Of a stretch of 64,000 nt of DNA, positions 54,781 to 63,501 are shown piece by piece. Position numbers and translations under genes: made by a program. The notes beneath the pieces are model-generated. The model was not told where the DNA came from. It saw only the letters and a program-made list of their open reading frames with translations, and searched no databases. Every line of letters begins with the position of its first letter. The stretch's first letter is position 1. This stretch comes from Streptomyces omiyaensis (GTDB lineage Bacteria; Actinomycetota; Actinomycetes; Streptomycetales; Streptomycetaceae). The stretch lies in assembly GCF_014650895.1 (NCBI RefSeq), contig NZ_BMVV01000030.1, positions 1 through 64,000 of the forward strand. Direction: 5' to 3'.

Positions 54781-55260
54781 ATGCCCGACGTCACCGGCCC
54801 CGCGAGTGCCGGACCCTCCGCCTGCCGGCGCGTCCGGCTGCCCCGTACGACCGCCGCGGTGCCCCTCGCCCGCGCCCTGGTCCGGACCGCCCTCGGCGAG
54901 ATCGAGCCCGCCGCGGCGGGCCGGCCGGACCGCGACACGGCGGAGCTGCTCACCGCCGAGCTGGTGGCGAACGCCGTCGAGCACACCTCGGGGGACGGGC
55001 CGATCGAGCTGGTCGTGGAGGTGCTGGCGGCGCCGGGCGGCTGTCAGATCGAGGTGCACGACCCCGATCCGGCCCGCCCGGGGGAGCCGCTCTGCCCGGA
55101 TCCGGGCGTCGAGGTGGACCCCTGGCAGGAGCACGGCCGGGGCCTGCTGCTGATCCGGGCGCTCAGCAGCGACTGCGGCCACCGCCCGACCGCGCGCGGG
55201 AAGGCGGTCTGGTTCACGCTCCCCCGGGTGCCCCTCCAGCGGCGTCGGTCGCGGACGTGA
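54781..55260 (+). CDS. RsbW-like ATP-binding (HATPase) protein
   Basis: A 159-residue single HATPase domain of the anti-sigma-factor type abundant in Streptomyces. The N-box is ELLTAELVANAVEHT, the G1 region is IEVHDPDPARPGE, and EHGRGLLLIRALSSDCG is the G2 lid. No partner sigma factor or anti-anti-sigma factor gene is nearby. Such proteins bind sigma factors or phosphorylate STAS partners; the target is unknown. The last 47 bases overlap the 3' end of the convergent permease gene. Confidence 0.83.
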   Translation: MPDVTGPASAGPSACRRVRLPRTTAAVPLARALVRTALGEIEPAAAGRPDRDTAELLTAELVANAVEHTSGDGPIELVVEVLAAPGGCQIEVHDPDPARPGEPLCPDPGVEVDPWQEHGRGLLLIRALSSDCGHRPTARGKAVWFTLPRVPLQRRRSRT

Positions 55261-56647
55261 GCGCGAGGCGCGAGCGGCGGCGCCCGTAGACCGCGTACAG
55301 CACGGACCCGGCGACCAGGAAGCAGGCGAAGACCAGCCAGGTCCGCCAGCCGGTGCCCCAGATGAGGTAGAGGCAGAAGCCGATGCCGAGGACCGGGCTC
55401 GCCGGGTAGAGCGGGACCCTGAACGAACGGCCGAGGCCTGGTTCGCGGCGGCGCAGCACGATCACCGCGAGGTTGACCACGACCATGATCGCCAGGGTGC
55501 CGATGGTGGTGAGGCCGACGACCACGTCGAGCGGGGCGAAGGCGGCGGGGACGGCGAAGACCGCGGCGACGATCCAGGTGTTGGCGACGGGGGTGGAGGT
55601 CTTCGGGGAGACCCGTTCGAAGACGCGGGGCATCAGGCCGTCGCGGGACATCGCCATCAGGATGCGGGTCTGGCCGTACATCACGGCGAGGACGACGGAG
55701 GCGATGGCGACGACCGCGCCGAAGGCGATGATCCCGCCGCCGACGGAGGAGCCGGTGACCTGGTCCACGACGAGGGAGAGCGCGGCGGGCTTGTCGGCGA
55801 CCTCCTCGGCGCCGAGGGCGCCGATCGCGGCGAGGGCGACCGCGCAGTAGAGCACGGTGACGACGCCGATGCAGATCAGGATGGCGAGCGGGATGTTCCG
55901 GCGCGGGTTCTTCACCTCCTCGCCGGCGGTGGTGATGGCGTCGAAGCCGATGTACGAGAAGAAGGCGACCGAGGCGCCGGCGGTGATGCCGCCCATGCCC
56001 TCGGTGGCGAACGGGGAGAGGTGCCCGGCCTGGAAGGCGGAGAAGCCGATCGCGCAGAAGGCGACCAGGATGCCGATCTTGAGGATCGACATGGCGGCGG
56101 TGGCCCGGGCGCTCTCGCGCACGCCCCTGACCAGGAGGGTCGCGGCCATGAGGATGACGACCACCGCGGGCAGGTTGATCACGCCGCCCTCGGCGGGGCC
56201 GGCGGCGAGCGCGTCGGGCAGCCGGAGGCCGGTGAGGCCGTGGAGGAGTTCGTCGAGGTACTGGCTCCAGCCGACGGCGACCGCGGAGACGGAGACGCCG
56301 TACTCCAGGAGCAGGCACCAGCCGACGAGGAAGGCGGCCCGCTCGCCGAGGCTCGCGTAGGCGAAGGAGTAGGAGGATCCGGAGACCGGGATCGCGCCCC
56401 CGAGCTCCGCGAAGGAGAAGGCGGTGAAGACGCAGGTGATCGCGGCGAGGACGAAGGAGACGACGACCGCGGGCCCCGCCTCGGCGACGCTGTCGGCGAG
56501 GCCGACGAAGATGCCGGTGCCGACGATCGCCCCGACGCCGAAGCACACGAGCTGGAAGAGGCCCATGGTGCGTCTGAGGCTGTGCCCCTCGAGGTCGGCG
56601 CCGGACTCGGCGATCAGCTGCCGGGGGGACTTGATCCGCGAAGACAT
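55214..56647 (-). CDS. APC family amino acid permease near the arginine deiminase genes
   Basis: A 477-residue APC protein with 12 membrane segments. FGVGAIVGTGIFVGL is the TM1 substrate loop; ELGGAIPVSGSSYSFAYASLGERAAFLVGW (about 82-111) and YIGFDAITTAGEEVKNPRRNIPLAI (about 233-258) match the CAT/YfnA type. It lies downstream of argF and arcA on the same strand, so an arginine or ornithine transport role is attractive. A strong terminator separates it from argF, so it probably has its own promoter. Its 3' end overlaps the RsbW-like gene tail to tail by 47 bases. Confidence 0.85.
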   Translation of the reverse strand: MSSRIKSPRQLIAESGADLEGHSLRRTMGLFQLVCFGVGAIVGTGIFVGLADSVAEAGPAVVVSFVLAAITCVFTAFSFAELGGAIPVSGSSYSFAYASLGERAAFLVGWCLLLEYGVSVSAVAVGWSQYLDELLHGLTGLRLPDALAAGPAEGGVINLPAVVVILMAATLLVRGVRESARATAAMSILKIGILVAFCAIGFSAFQAGHLSPFATEGMGGITAGASVAFFSYIGFDAITTAGEEVKNPRRNIPLAILICIGVVTVLYCAVALAAIGALGAEEVADKPAALSLVVDQVTGSSVGGGIIAFGAVVAIASVVLAVMYGQTRILMAMSRDGLMPRVFERVSPKTSTPVANTWIVAAVFAVPAAFAPLDVVVGLTTIGTLAIMVVVNLAVIVLRRREPGLGRSFRVPLYPASPVLGIGFCLYLIWGTGWRTWLVFACFLVAGSVLYAVYGRRRSRLALTSATDAAGGAPGGA

Positions 56648-56690
56648 GCGGGCGTTCTCATCTCTGGTCTTGCATGGGGGGTGTACATGC

Positions 56691-56730
56691 GTCAGGGGGG
56701 TCCGGGCACATGTGCCCGGACCCCCCTGAC
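56691..56730 (-). terminator. 40-nt perfect palindrome after argF
   Basis: Twenty complementary bases on each side (56691-56710 and 56711-56730), twelve bases past the argF stop. Confidence 0.92.
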
Positions 56731-56741
56731 GTCTGGTGATC

Positions 56742-57755
56742 CTATGCCCCGGCGGGACCCGCCAGGGTCGCCACGAGGACCGCCTTGATGGTGTGGAGGC
56801 GGTTCTCGGCCTCGTCGAAGACGACGGAGTGGTCCGACTCGAAGACCTCGTCGGAGACCTCCAGCTCGGTCAGGCCGTGCCGGTCGTGGACCTCGCGGGC
56901 GACCTTCGTGCCGAGGTCGTGGTAGGCGGGCAGGCAGTGCATGAACTTCACGCCGGGGTTCCCGGTGGCGCGCAGCACGTCCATGGTGACGGCGTACGGG
57001 GCGAGGGCGGCGATCCGCTCGTCCCACACCTCCTTGGGCTCGCCCATCGACACCCACACGTCGGTGACGACGAAGTCGGCGCCGCGGACGCCGTCGGCGA
57101 CGGACTCGGTGAGGGTGATCGTGGCCCCGCTCCCGGCCGCGAGCCCGCGGGCGGCGGTGACGATCTCCTCGGCCGGCCAGTACGCCTCGGGGGCGACGAT
57201 GCGCACGTCCATGCCGAGCAGGGCACCGGTGACGAGGTAGGAGTTGCCCATGTTGAAGCGGGCGTCGCCGAGGTAGGCGAAGGAGACGTCCTCCAGCGGC
57301 TTGTCGCTGTGCTCGGTCATGGTGAGCACGTCGGCGAGCATCTGGGTGGGGTGCCAGTCGTCGGTCAGGCCGTTGAGGACGGGGACGCCGGCGAAGGAGG
57401 CCAGCTCCTCCACGGTGGCCTGGCTGTCGCCGCGGTACTCGATGGCGTCGAACATCCGGCCGAGGACGCGGGCGGTGTCCTTCACCGACTCCTTGTGGCC
57501 CATCTGCGAGCCGGAGGGGTCGAGGTAGGTGGTGGAGGCGCCCTGGTCGGCGGCGGCGACCTCGAAGGCGCAGCGGGTCCGGGTGGAGGTCTTCTCGAAG
57601 ATCAGGGCGATGTTCCGGCCGTTCAGCCGCCGCTCCTCGGCCCCCGCCTTCTTGGCCGCCTTCAGCTCGGCGGCGAGCTCGACCAGGCCGCGGAACTCCT
57701 CGGCGGTGAAGTCCAGCTCCTTGAGGAAGTGGCGGCCGGAGAGGTCAAGGGCCAT
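56742..57755 (-). CDS. argF: Ornithine carbamoyltransferase
   Basis: A 337-residue enzyme. The carbamoyl-phosphate motif is FEKTSTRTRCAFEVA, HPTQ is in DDWHPTQMLADV, and the ornithine-side motif HCLPAYHD is typical of ornithine carbamoyltransferases. Placed directly downstream of arginine deiminase, it probably works catabolically (citrulline to ornithine and carbamoyl phosphate), as ArcB. AGGAG lies eight bases before the ATG. An AT-rich inverted repeat about 56 bases upstream is a candidate arginine-repressor site. A carbamate kinase gene is absent from the window. Confidence 0.95.
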   Translation of the reverse strand: MALDLSGRHFLKELDFTAEEFRGLVELAAELKAAKKAGAEERRLNGRNIALIFEKTSTRTRCAFEVAAADQGASTTYLDPSGSQMGHKESVKDTARVLGRMFDAIEYRGDSQATVEELASFAGVPVLNGLTDDWHPTQMLADVLTMTEHSDKPLEDVSFAYLGDARFNMGNSYLVTGALLGMDVRIVAPEAYWPAEEIVTAARGLAAGSGATITLTESVADGVRGADFVVTDVWVSMGEPKEVWDERIAALAPYAVTMDVLRATGNPGVKFMHCLPAYHDLGTKVAREVHDRHGLTELEVSDEVFESDHSVVFDEAENRLHTIKAVLVATLAGPAGA

Positions 57756-57810
57756 GGCGGGCGCTCCTGGGATGCGTGCGGTCGGGACGGGTACGGCAGG
57801 ACGCTGGAAG

Positions 57811-57838
57811 TGTATACATAACCCAGTATGCCTATACA
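57811..57838. promoter_or_regulatory. ARG-box-like inverted repeat upstream of argF
   Basis: TGTATACATA (57811-57820) and TATGCCTATACA (57827-57838) form an imperfect inverted repeat that is unusually AT-rich for the window. It lies between arcA and argF. ArgR/AhrC-type boxes are AT-rich inverted repeats of this size; which repressor binds is an inference. Confidence 0.5.
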
Positions 57839-57904
57839 GCCCCCTGGTGTGTTCGCGCGCTCCCCGGCGCGCCCTCCCGCCCCGGCGCGCCCGGGGCGCC
57901 CGCC

Positions 57905-59137
57905 TCACACCGCGTCCCGCACCACCGGGCAGCTCATGCAGCGCGGACCGCCCCGCCCCCGCCCCAGCTCGCTCCCCGGGATCTCGATCACCTCGATGCC
58001 CCGCTTCCGCAGGTGCGTGTTGGTCGTCACGTTCCGCTCGTACGCCACCACCACGCCCGGCTCCACGGCCAGCACGTTGCAGCCGTCGTCCCACTGCTCG
58101 CGCTCCGCCGCGTGCACGTCCTGCGTCGCCGTCAGCACCCGCACCTCCGGAAGCCCCAGCGCCGCCGCGATCGCCGCGTGCATCCGCTCCGGCGGATGGT
58201 CGGTCACCCGCAGCGCCTGCCCCCCGTCGCCCGGCTCGATCGTGTACGAGCGCAGCATCCCCAGCCCCGCGTACTGGGTGAAGGTGTCGCCGTCCACCAT
58301 CGTCATCACCGTGTCCAGGTGCATGAAGGCCCGCCGCTTCGGCATGTCGAGCGCCACGATCGTCCGCGCCGAACCCGCCGCGAACAGCCCCCGCGCCAGC
58401 ATCTCCACCGCCTGCGGGGTGGTCCGCTCGCTCATCCCGATCAGCACCGCGCCGTTGCCGATGACGAGCACGTCCCCGCCCTCGATCGTCGACGGATAGT
58501 CCGCCTGCCCCTCCGACCAGTGGTGGAAGGCGCCCGCCTCCGGGCCGGTGAAGAGCGGATGGTGCTTGTAGATCGCCTCGAAGTGGACCGTCTCCCGCTG
58601 CCGCGCCGGCCACCTCATCGCGTTGATCGACACCCCGTCGTAGATCCACGCCGAGGTGTCCCGGGTGAAGAGGTGGTTCGGCAGCGGGCGGAGCACGAAG
58701 TCGTCGAGCTCCAGGGCGTGGAAGCGGATCGACGTCGGCTCCCGGTGCGCGGCGAGGAACTCGCGCTTCGTCATCCCGCCCACCAGCGCCTCCACCAGCG
58801 CCCCGGAGTCGAGGGAGTCGAAGGCGTCCCGCAGGTGGTCGGCGGCGAGCGGCCCGTACTCCTTCTCGTCGAAGACCCGGTCGAGGACGAGCGCCCGCGC
58901 CCGCGGCACCTCCAGCGCCTCCCGCAGCAGATCGCCGAAGAGGTGCACCTCGACGCCCCGGTCGCGCAGCACGTCCGCGAAGCCGTCGTGCTCCTGGCGG
59001 GCCCGCCGCACCCACAGCACGTCGTCGAAGAGCAGGGCGTCCTTGTTGGACGGGGTCAGCCGCTTGAGCTCCAGATCGGGGCGGTGGAGGATCACGCGGC
59101 GGAGCCGGCCGGTCTCGGAGTCGACATGGAATCCCAT
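57905..59137 (-). CDS. arcA: Arginine deiminase
   Basis: A 410-residue guanidine-modifying enzyme that hydrolyses arginine to citrulline and ammonia. The active site is visible: EGGD (Glu-Gly-Gly-Asp near residue 220), HLDTVMTMVDGD with His and Asp, and the nucleophilic Cys near the end in GGPRCMSCPVVRDAV. LPNHLFTRDTSAWIY is typical. It is the first gene of arcA-argF; the products together make ornithine, CO2 and ATP if a carbamate kinase is supplied from elsewhere. The arginine deiminase pathway gives ATP under low oxygen. A hairpin (59161-59187) lies just upstream. Confidence 0.95.
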   Translation of the reverse strand: MGFHVDSETGRLRRVILHRPDLELKRLTPSNKDALLFDDVLWVRRARQEHDGFADVLRDRGVEVHLFGDLLREALEVPRARALVLDRVFDEKEYGPLAADHLRDAFDSLDSGALVEALVGGMTKREFLAAHREPTSIRFHALELDDFVLRPLPNHLFTRDTSAWIYDGVSINAMRWPARQRETVHFEAIYKHHPLFTGPEAGAFHHWSEGQADYPSTIEGGDVLVIGNGAVLIGMSERTTPQAVEMLARGLFAAGSARTIVALDMPKRRAFMHLDTVMTMVDGDTFTQYAGLGMLRSYTIEPGDGGQALRVTDHPPERMHAAIAAALGLPEVRVLTATQDVHAAEREQWDDGCNVLAVEPGVVVAYERNVTTNTHLRKRGIEVIEIPGSELGRGRGGPRCMSCPVVRDAV

Positions 59138-59160
59138 GCGCCCATCCTGACGGAGCGGAC

Positions 59161-59270
59161 GGCCGTGCGCGTGGGACGCGCACGGCCGAATTCACGGCGC
59201 ACGGCCCGCCCGTGGCCCCTGGGCCGTCCCTTCCGGATCCGGCCGGGCGCGCGCCGCCCGGCCGGATCCG
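59161..59270 (-). terminator. Two stem-loops between pnkp and arcA
   Basis: GGCCGTGCGCGT/complement around GGG at 59161-59187 (12 bp), and 16-bp arms at 59234-59249 and 59255-59270 around CGCGC. The second directly follows the pnkp stop and is its likely terminator. Confidence 0.85.
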
Positions 59271-59281
59271 AAGGAGAAGGC

Positions 59282-61846
59282 CTACAGCCTCGGGTCCACC
59301 GGCTCCGACTCCAGGGCCAACACCGCGAAGACCGCCTCGTGCACCCGCCACAGCGGCTCGCCGGCCGCCATCCGCTCCAGCCCCTCCAGGCCGAGCGCGT
59401 ACTCGCGCAGGGCGAGCGAGCGCTTGTGGCCGAGGGAACGCTGCCGCAGCCGTGCCAGGTTCTCCGGGCGGGTGTACTCGGGGCCGTACACGATCCGCAG
59501 GTACTCCCGGCCGCGCACCTTCACGCCCGGCTGCACCGGGCGGCCCGCGCCGTCCTCGACCAGCGCCGCGAGCGGCTTGACGACCATGCCCTCGCCGCCG
59601 GCGCCGGTCAGCTCCAGCCACCAGTCGGTGCCCGCGCGGACCGACGCCTCGTCACCGGTGTCGACGACGATCCGCCGCGTCACCTGAAGCAGCCCCGTCG
59701 GATCGTGCTCCACGAGCCGGTCCAGCCACCCCAGCTGGACGTCGTGCGGCACGCCCGCGAGCGACCGCCCCCGGCCCGCGAGCAGCTGGAACGGCGCGAA
59801 CCGCACCCCGTCCAGGCCCTCCGTCGGCCAGCAGTACCGCCGGTACGCCTCGGTGAAGGCGGCCGCGTCCGCCGCCCGGTCCCGCTGCGCCGCGAGCAGC
59901 CCGCCGAGGCCCTCCACACCGCGCGCGACCGCCGCCTCGACCGCCCCCACGGCCGCCGGGAAGACCGCGCCGGAGGCCGCGCCGACCGCCGCGTACTGGT
60001 GGCGCAGCAGCCCGCCGGACTTCAGCGACCACGGCATCAGCTCGCCGTCGAGCAGCAGCCAGGCCGTGTCGAGCTCCTCCCAGAGCCCGGCCGCGCCGAT
60101 CGCCGTCCGCAGCCGGGCGAGGACCTGCTCGGTGGCCGCCCCGTCGTCGAAGAACGGCCGGCCGGTACGGGTGTGCAGCGCGCCCGTCGGCCCGTCCACC
60201 CCGAACCGCTCGCGCGCCGCGTCCGCGTCCCGGCACACCAGGGCGACCGCCCGCGAGCCCATGTGCTTCTCCTCGCACACGACCCGCTCGACGCCGTCCG
60301 ACCGGTACTGGGCGAACGCCTCCACCGGATGCTCCAGGAAGCCCTCCGCCTTCGCGGTGGGCGTCGGCGCCATCGTCGGCGGCAGGTAGGCGAGCAGCCG
60401 GGGGTCGACCGCGAACCGGCTCATGACCTCCAGGGCCGCCGCCGCGTTCTCCTCCCGCACCGCCACGTTGCCCAGGTGCCGGGTCTCCACCGTCCGCCGC
60501 CCGTGGACGTCGGCCAGGTCGAGCGGCCGCCCCTGGTGCCCGCCGGGCACGTCCGACGACAGCGGCCGGGCCGGCTCGTACCAGACCCGCTCGGCCGGCA
60601 CGTCGACGAGCTCGCGCTCCGGCCAGCGCAGCGCGGTCATCCGCCCGCCGAACACCGCGCCGGTGTCCAGGCAGATCGTGTTGTTGATCCACGACGTCGT
60701 CGGCACCGGCGTGTGCCCGTAGACGACCGTCGCCCGCCCCCGGTACTCCTCCGCCCACGGGTAGCGCACCGGGAGCCCGAACGCGTCGGTCTCGCCGGTG
60801 GTGTCACCGTACAGCGCGTGGGAGCGGACCCGGCCCGAGGTGCGGCCGTGGTACTTCTCCGGCAGACCGGCGTGGCAGACCACCAGCTTCCCGCCGTCCA
60901 GGACGTAGTGGCTCACCAGGCCGTCGATGAACTCCCGCACCCGCGTGCGGAACTCCTCCGGCTCGCGCTCCAGCTGCTCCACGGTCTCGGCGAGGCCGTG
61001 CGTCAGCTGGACCTTCCTGCCCTTCAGCCAGCGCCCCAGCTTGTTCTCGTGGTTGCCCGGCACGCACAGCGCGTTCCCGGCCTCCACCATGCCCATCACC
61101 CGGCGCAGCACGCCCGGCGAGTCCGGCCCCCGGTCGACGAGGTCGCCGACGAAGACCGCCGTGCGCCCCTCCGGGTGCGCGCCGTCCACGTAGCCGAGCC
61201 GGCCGAGCAGCGTCTCCAGCTCGCTCCGGCAGCCGTGGATGTCGCCGATGACGTCGAACGGGCCGGTGAGGTGGCGCAGGTCGTTGAACCGGCGCTCCAG
61301 CCGCACCTCAGCGGCCTCCGTCTCGGCGACCGACCGCAGGACGTGGACCTTGCGGAAGCCCTCCCGCTCCAGCCCCCTCAGGCCGCGGTGCAGTTCGCGC
61401 CGGTGCCGGGGGACGACGTGGTCGGGCATGCCGGCCCGGTCGGCCCGCAGGGCGTTGCGCTCCCGGCAGACGGACTCCGGCGGGTCGAGCACGATCGCGA
61501 TCGGCAGCACGTCGTGCTCCCGCGCCAGCTGCACCAGCTGCCGGCGCGCCTCGCGCTGCACGTTGGTCGCGTCGACGACGGTCAGCCGGCCGGCCGCGAG
61601 CCGCTTGCCGACGATGTAGTGCAGCACGTCGAAGGCGTCCTTCGACGCCGACTGGTCGTTCTCGTCGTCCGCGACGAGTCCCCGGCAGAAGTCCGAGGAG
61701 ACCACCTCGGTGGGCTTGAAGTGGCGCCGCGCGAAGGACGACTTGCCGGAGCCGGTCGCACCGACGAGCACCACGAGGGAGAGGTCGGTGACGGGGAGCA
61801 CCCGGCGCTCCTCGGTGGTGCCGGCGACGGTCGTGGGGTCGCTCAT
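59282..61846 (-). CDS. pnkp: Bacterial Pnkp: RNA 5'-kinase/2',3'-phosphatase/ligase-like protein
   Basis: An 854-residue three-domain RNA-repair protein. The kinase P-loop is GATGSGKSS (about residue 29) with DATNVQREARRQL. The metallophosphatase has VIGDIHGC, GDLVDRGPDS, PGNHENKLG and YGHTPVP. The C-terminal adenylyltransferase carries EEKHMGSR, the motif that takes AMP on its Lys. Pnkp heals broken RNA ends; with Hen1 it seals tRNA cut by ribotoxins. Its ATG overlaps the hen1 stop (ATGA) and GGAGG is seven bases upstream, so the two are coupled. A methyl-protected repair product is expected. Confidence 0.93.
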   Translation of the reverse strand: MSDPTTVAGTTEERRVLPVTDLSLVVLVGATGSGKSSFARRHFKPTEVVSSDFCRGLVADDENDQSASKDAFDVLHYIVGKRLAAGRLTVVDATNVQREARRQLVQLAREHDVLPIAIVLDPPESVCRERNALRADRAGMPDHVVPRHRRELHRGLRGLEREGFRKVHVLRSVAETEAAEVRLERRFNDLRHLTGPFDVIGDIHGCRSELETLLGRLGYVDGAHPEGRTAVFVGDLVDRGPDSPGVLRRVMGMVEAGNALCVPGNHENKLGRWLKGRKVQLTHGLAETVEQLEREPEEFRTRVREFIDGLVSHYVLDGGKLVVCHAGLPEKYHGRTSGRVRSHALYGDTTGETDAFGLPVRYPWAEEYRGRATVVYGHTPVPTTSWINNTICLDTGAVFGGRMTALRWPERELVDVPAERVWYEPARPLSSDVPGGHQGRPLDLADVHGRRTVETRHLGNVAVREENAAAALEVMSRFAVDPRLLAYLPPTMAPTPTAKAEGFLEHPVEAFAQYRSDGVERVVCEEKHMGSRAVALVCRDADAARERFGVDGPTGALHTRTGRPFFDDGAATEQVLARLRTAIGAAGLWEELDTAWLLLDGELMPWSLKSGGLLRHQYAAVGAASGAVFPAAVGAVEAAVARGVEGLGGLLAAQRDRAADAAAFTEAYRRYCWPTEGLDGVRFAPFQLLAGRGRSLAGVPHDVQLGWLDRLVEHDPTGLLQVTRRIVVDTGDEASVRAGTDWWLELTGAGGEGMVVKPLAALVEDGAGRPVQPGVKVRGREYLRIVYGPEYTRPENLARLRQRSLGHKRSLALREYALGLEGLERMAAGEPLWRVHEAVFAVLALESEPVDPRL

Positions 61847-63405
61847 GCCCGGTCCTCCTTCTTCTTCTCGTCCTCGGTGGCGGTGGCGGTCGCGGTGTCG
61901 GTGCCGGTGTCGGTGTTGGTATGGGTGTCGGTGTCGGTGTCGGTGTCGGTATCGGTATCGGTTCCCGTGCGGGTGAAGACGCCCATCTGCGTCGGCGCGC
62001 CGACCTCCGGGTCGTCCGGCCCCACGGGCGTGAACTCCACGGCGTAGCCGTACCGTTCGGCCACCTCGGCGGCCCACTTGCGGAACTCGGCCCTGCTCCA
62101 CTCGAAGCGGTGGTCGTGGTGCCGGACGTGCCCGGCGGGCAGCGAGTCCCAGCGCGCGTTGTACTCGACGTTCGGCGTCGTCACCACGACCGTGCGGGGG
62201 CGGGCCGAGCCGAACACCGCGTACTCCAGGGCCGGCAGCCGCGGCAGGTCCAGGTGCTCGATCACCTCGCTCAGCACGGCCGCGTCGTACCCGCCGAGCC
62301 GCTTGTCCGTGTACGTCAGCGAGCCCTGCACCAGCTCGACGCGGGAGGCCTGCCGCTCGCCCATGCGCTCCAGGCGCAGGCGGCGCGCGGCGACGGTCAG
62401 CGCCCGTACCGACACGTCCACGCCCACGATCCGCGTGAAGCGCACGTCCTTCAGCAGCTCCTGCACCAACTGGCCCTGCCCGCAGCCCAGGTCGAGGACG
62501 CGGGCCGCGCCGGCCGAGCGCAGCGCGGACAGGATCGCCTCGCGCCGGTGCACGGCGAGCGGCACCGGCCGCTCCTCCGTGTCCCGCGCCTCGTCCACGG
62601 CGTTGTCGACGTCCTCGACGTCGAGTCCCTCGGCCTCGGCGAGCCGCACCAGTTCGAGCCGCTCCGACGCCTCGCGGGCGAGGCTCCGGCGGCGCGCCAG
62701 GTAGCGGGTGGTGATCAGCTCGCGCCGAGGGTGCGACGCCAGCCAGCCCTCTCCGGCCCGCAGCAGCTTCTCCACCTCGTCCGGCGCCACCCAGTAGTGC
62801 TTGGCGTCGTCGAGGACGGGCAGCAGCACGTAGAGCTGGTTCAGCGCGTCCGCGAGCCGGAGCCCCCCGCCCTCCAGGACGAGGCTCACGTACCGCGAGT
62901 CGCCCCACTCGGGGAACTGCGCGTCCAGCGCCACCGGCGCGACGTCCACCGTGGTCCAGCCGAGCGGCCCGAACAGCTCCCGCACCAGCTCGGCGCCGCC
63001 CCGCGCGGGCAGCACCGGGACCTCGATCCGCAGCGGCAGCGGCGCCGCCGCGCGCTCGGGCAGCGCCCGGCACGCGCCGTGCAGCGCCGTCTTGAAGACC
63101 TGGGCCAGGGCGACCGCGAGCAGCGAGGACGCGGCGTAGGGCCGGTCGTTGACGTACTGCGCGAGCGCCGCGTCCGGGGCGCCGCCCCGGCCCTTGCCCT
63201 TGCCGCGGCGCACCAGCGCCACGGGGTCCACCTCCAGGAGGAGGGCGGCGGTGCAGCGCTCCGCCGTGGCCTCGGGATAGAGCACGTGCGCAATGCCGTG
63301 CGAGGTCGGGAACGCCTGGGCCCGCTCGGGATGCTTGTGCAGCAGGAAACCGAGATCGGTCGCGGGTCGCTCCGGGGTGCCGGTGGTGCTGATCGTCAGG
63401 AACAC
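61843..63405 (-). CDS. hen1: 3'-terminal RNA ribose 2'-O-methyltransferase Hen1
   Basis: A 520-residue protein. The N-terminal half (about 1-260) is the bacterial Hen1 ligase-activating domain. The methyltransferase begins near 285 with VLDLGCGQGQL, and the metal site is SEVIEHLDLPRL (Glu/Glu/His) plus GHVRHHDHRFEWSR. It methylates the 2'-OH at a cut RNA 3' end before Pnkp seals it. The C-terminus carries an extra ~40-residue tail of Thr-Asp repeats then Lys/Glu, encoded by a hexanucleotide array. Bacterial Hen1 is usually about 465 residues, so the tail explains much of the excess. The GTG at 63405 looks leaderless (CATACT upstream). Confidence 0.93.
   Translation of the reverse strand: MFLTISTTGTPERPATDLGFLLHKHPERAQAFPTSHGIAHVLYPEATAERCTAALLLEVDPVALVRRGKGKGRGGAPDAALAQYVNDRPYAASSLLAVALAQVFKTALHGACRALPERAAAPLPLRIEVPVLPARGGAELVRELFGPLGWTTVDVAPVALDAQFPEWGDSRYVSLVLEGGGLRLADALNQLYVLLPVLDDAKHYWVAPDEVEKLLRAGEGWLASHPRRELITTRYLARRRSLAREASERLELVRLAEAEGLDVEDVDNAVDEARDTEERPVPLAVHRREAILSALRSAGAARVLDLGCGQGQLVQELLKDVRFTRIVGVDVSVRALTVAARRLRLERMGERQASRVELVQGSLTYTDKRLGGYDAAVLSEVIEHLDLPRLPALEYAVFGSARPRTVVVTTPNVEYNARWDSLPAGHVRHHDHRFEWSRAEFRKWAAEVAERYGYAVEFTPVGPDDPEVGAPTQMGVFTRTGTDTDTDTDTDTDTHTNTDTGTDTATATATEDEKKKEDRA
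61925..61960. repeat. Hexanucleotide array GTGTCG/GTATCG in the hen1 3' end
   Basis: Four GTGTCG and two GTATCG units, with degenerate copies to 61870, encode the alternating Thr-Asp tail. Length changes in units of six keep the frame. Confidence 0.9.
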
Positions 63406-63501
63406 ATGCCCGAGTATGGGCGCGCCCCGCCCCGCCCACCAGGCATTTTCACCGCCCCTCCCGGCCTCCGGGAGCGGTGCGGCACCTGCGAGGATGGCGC
63501 C

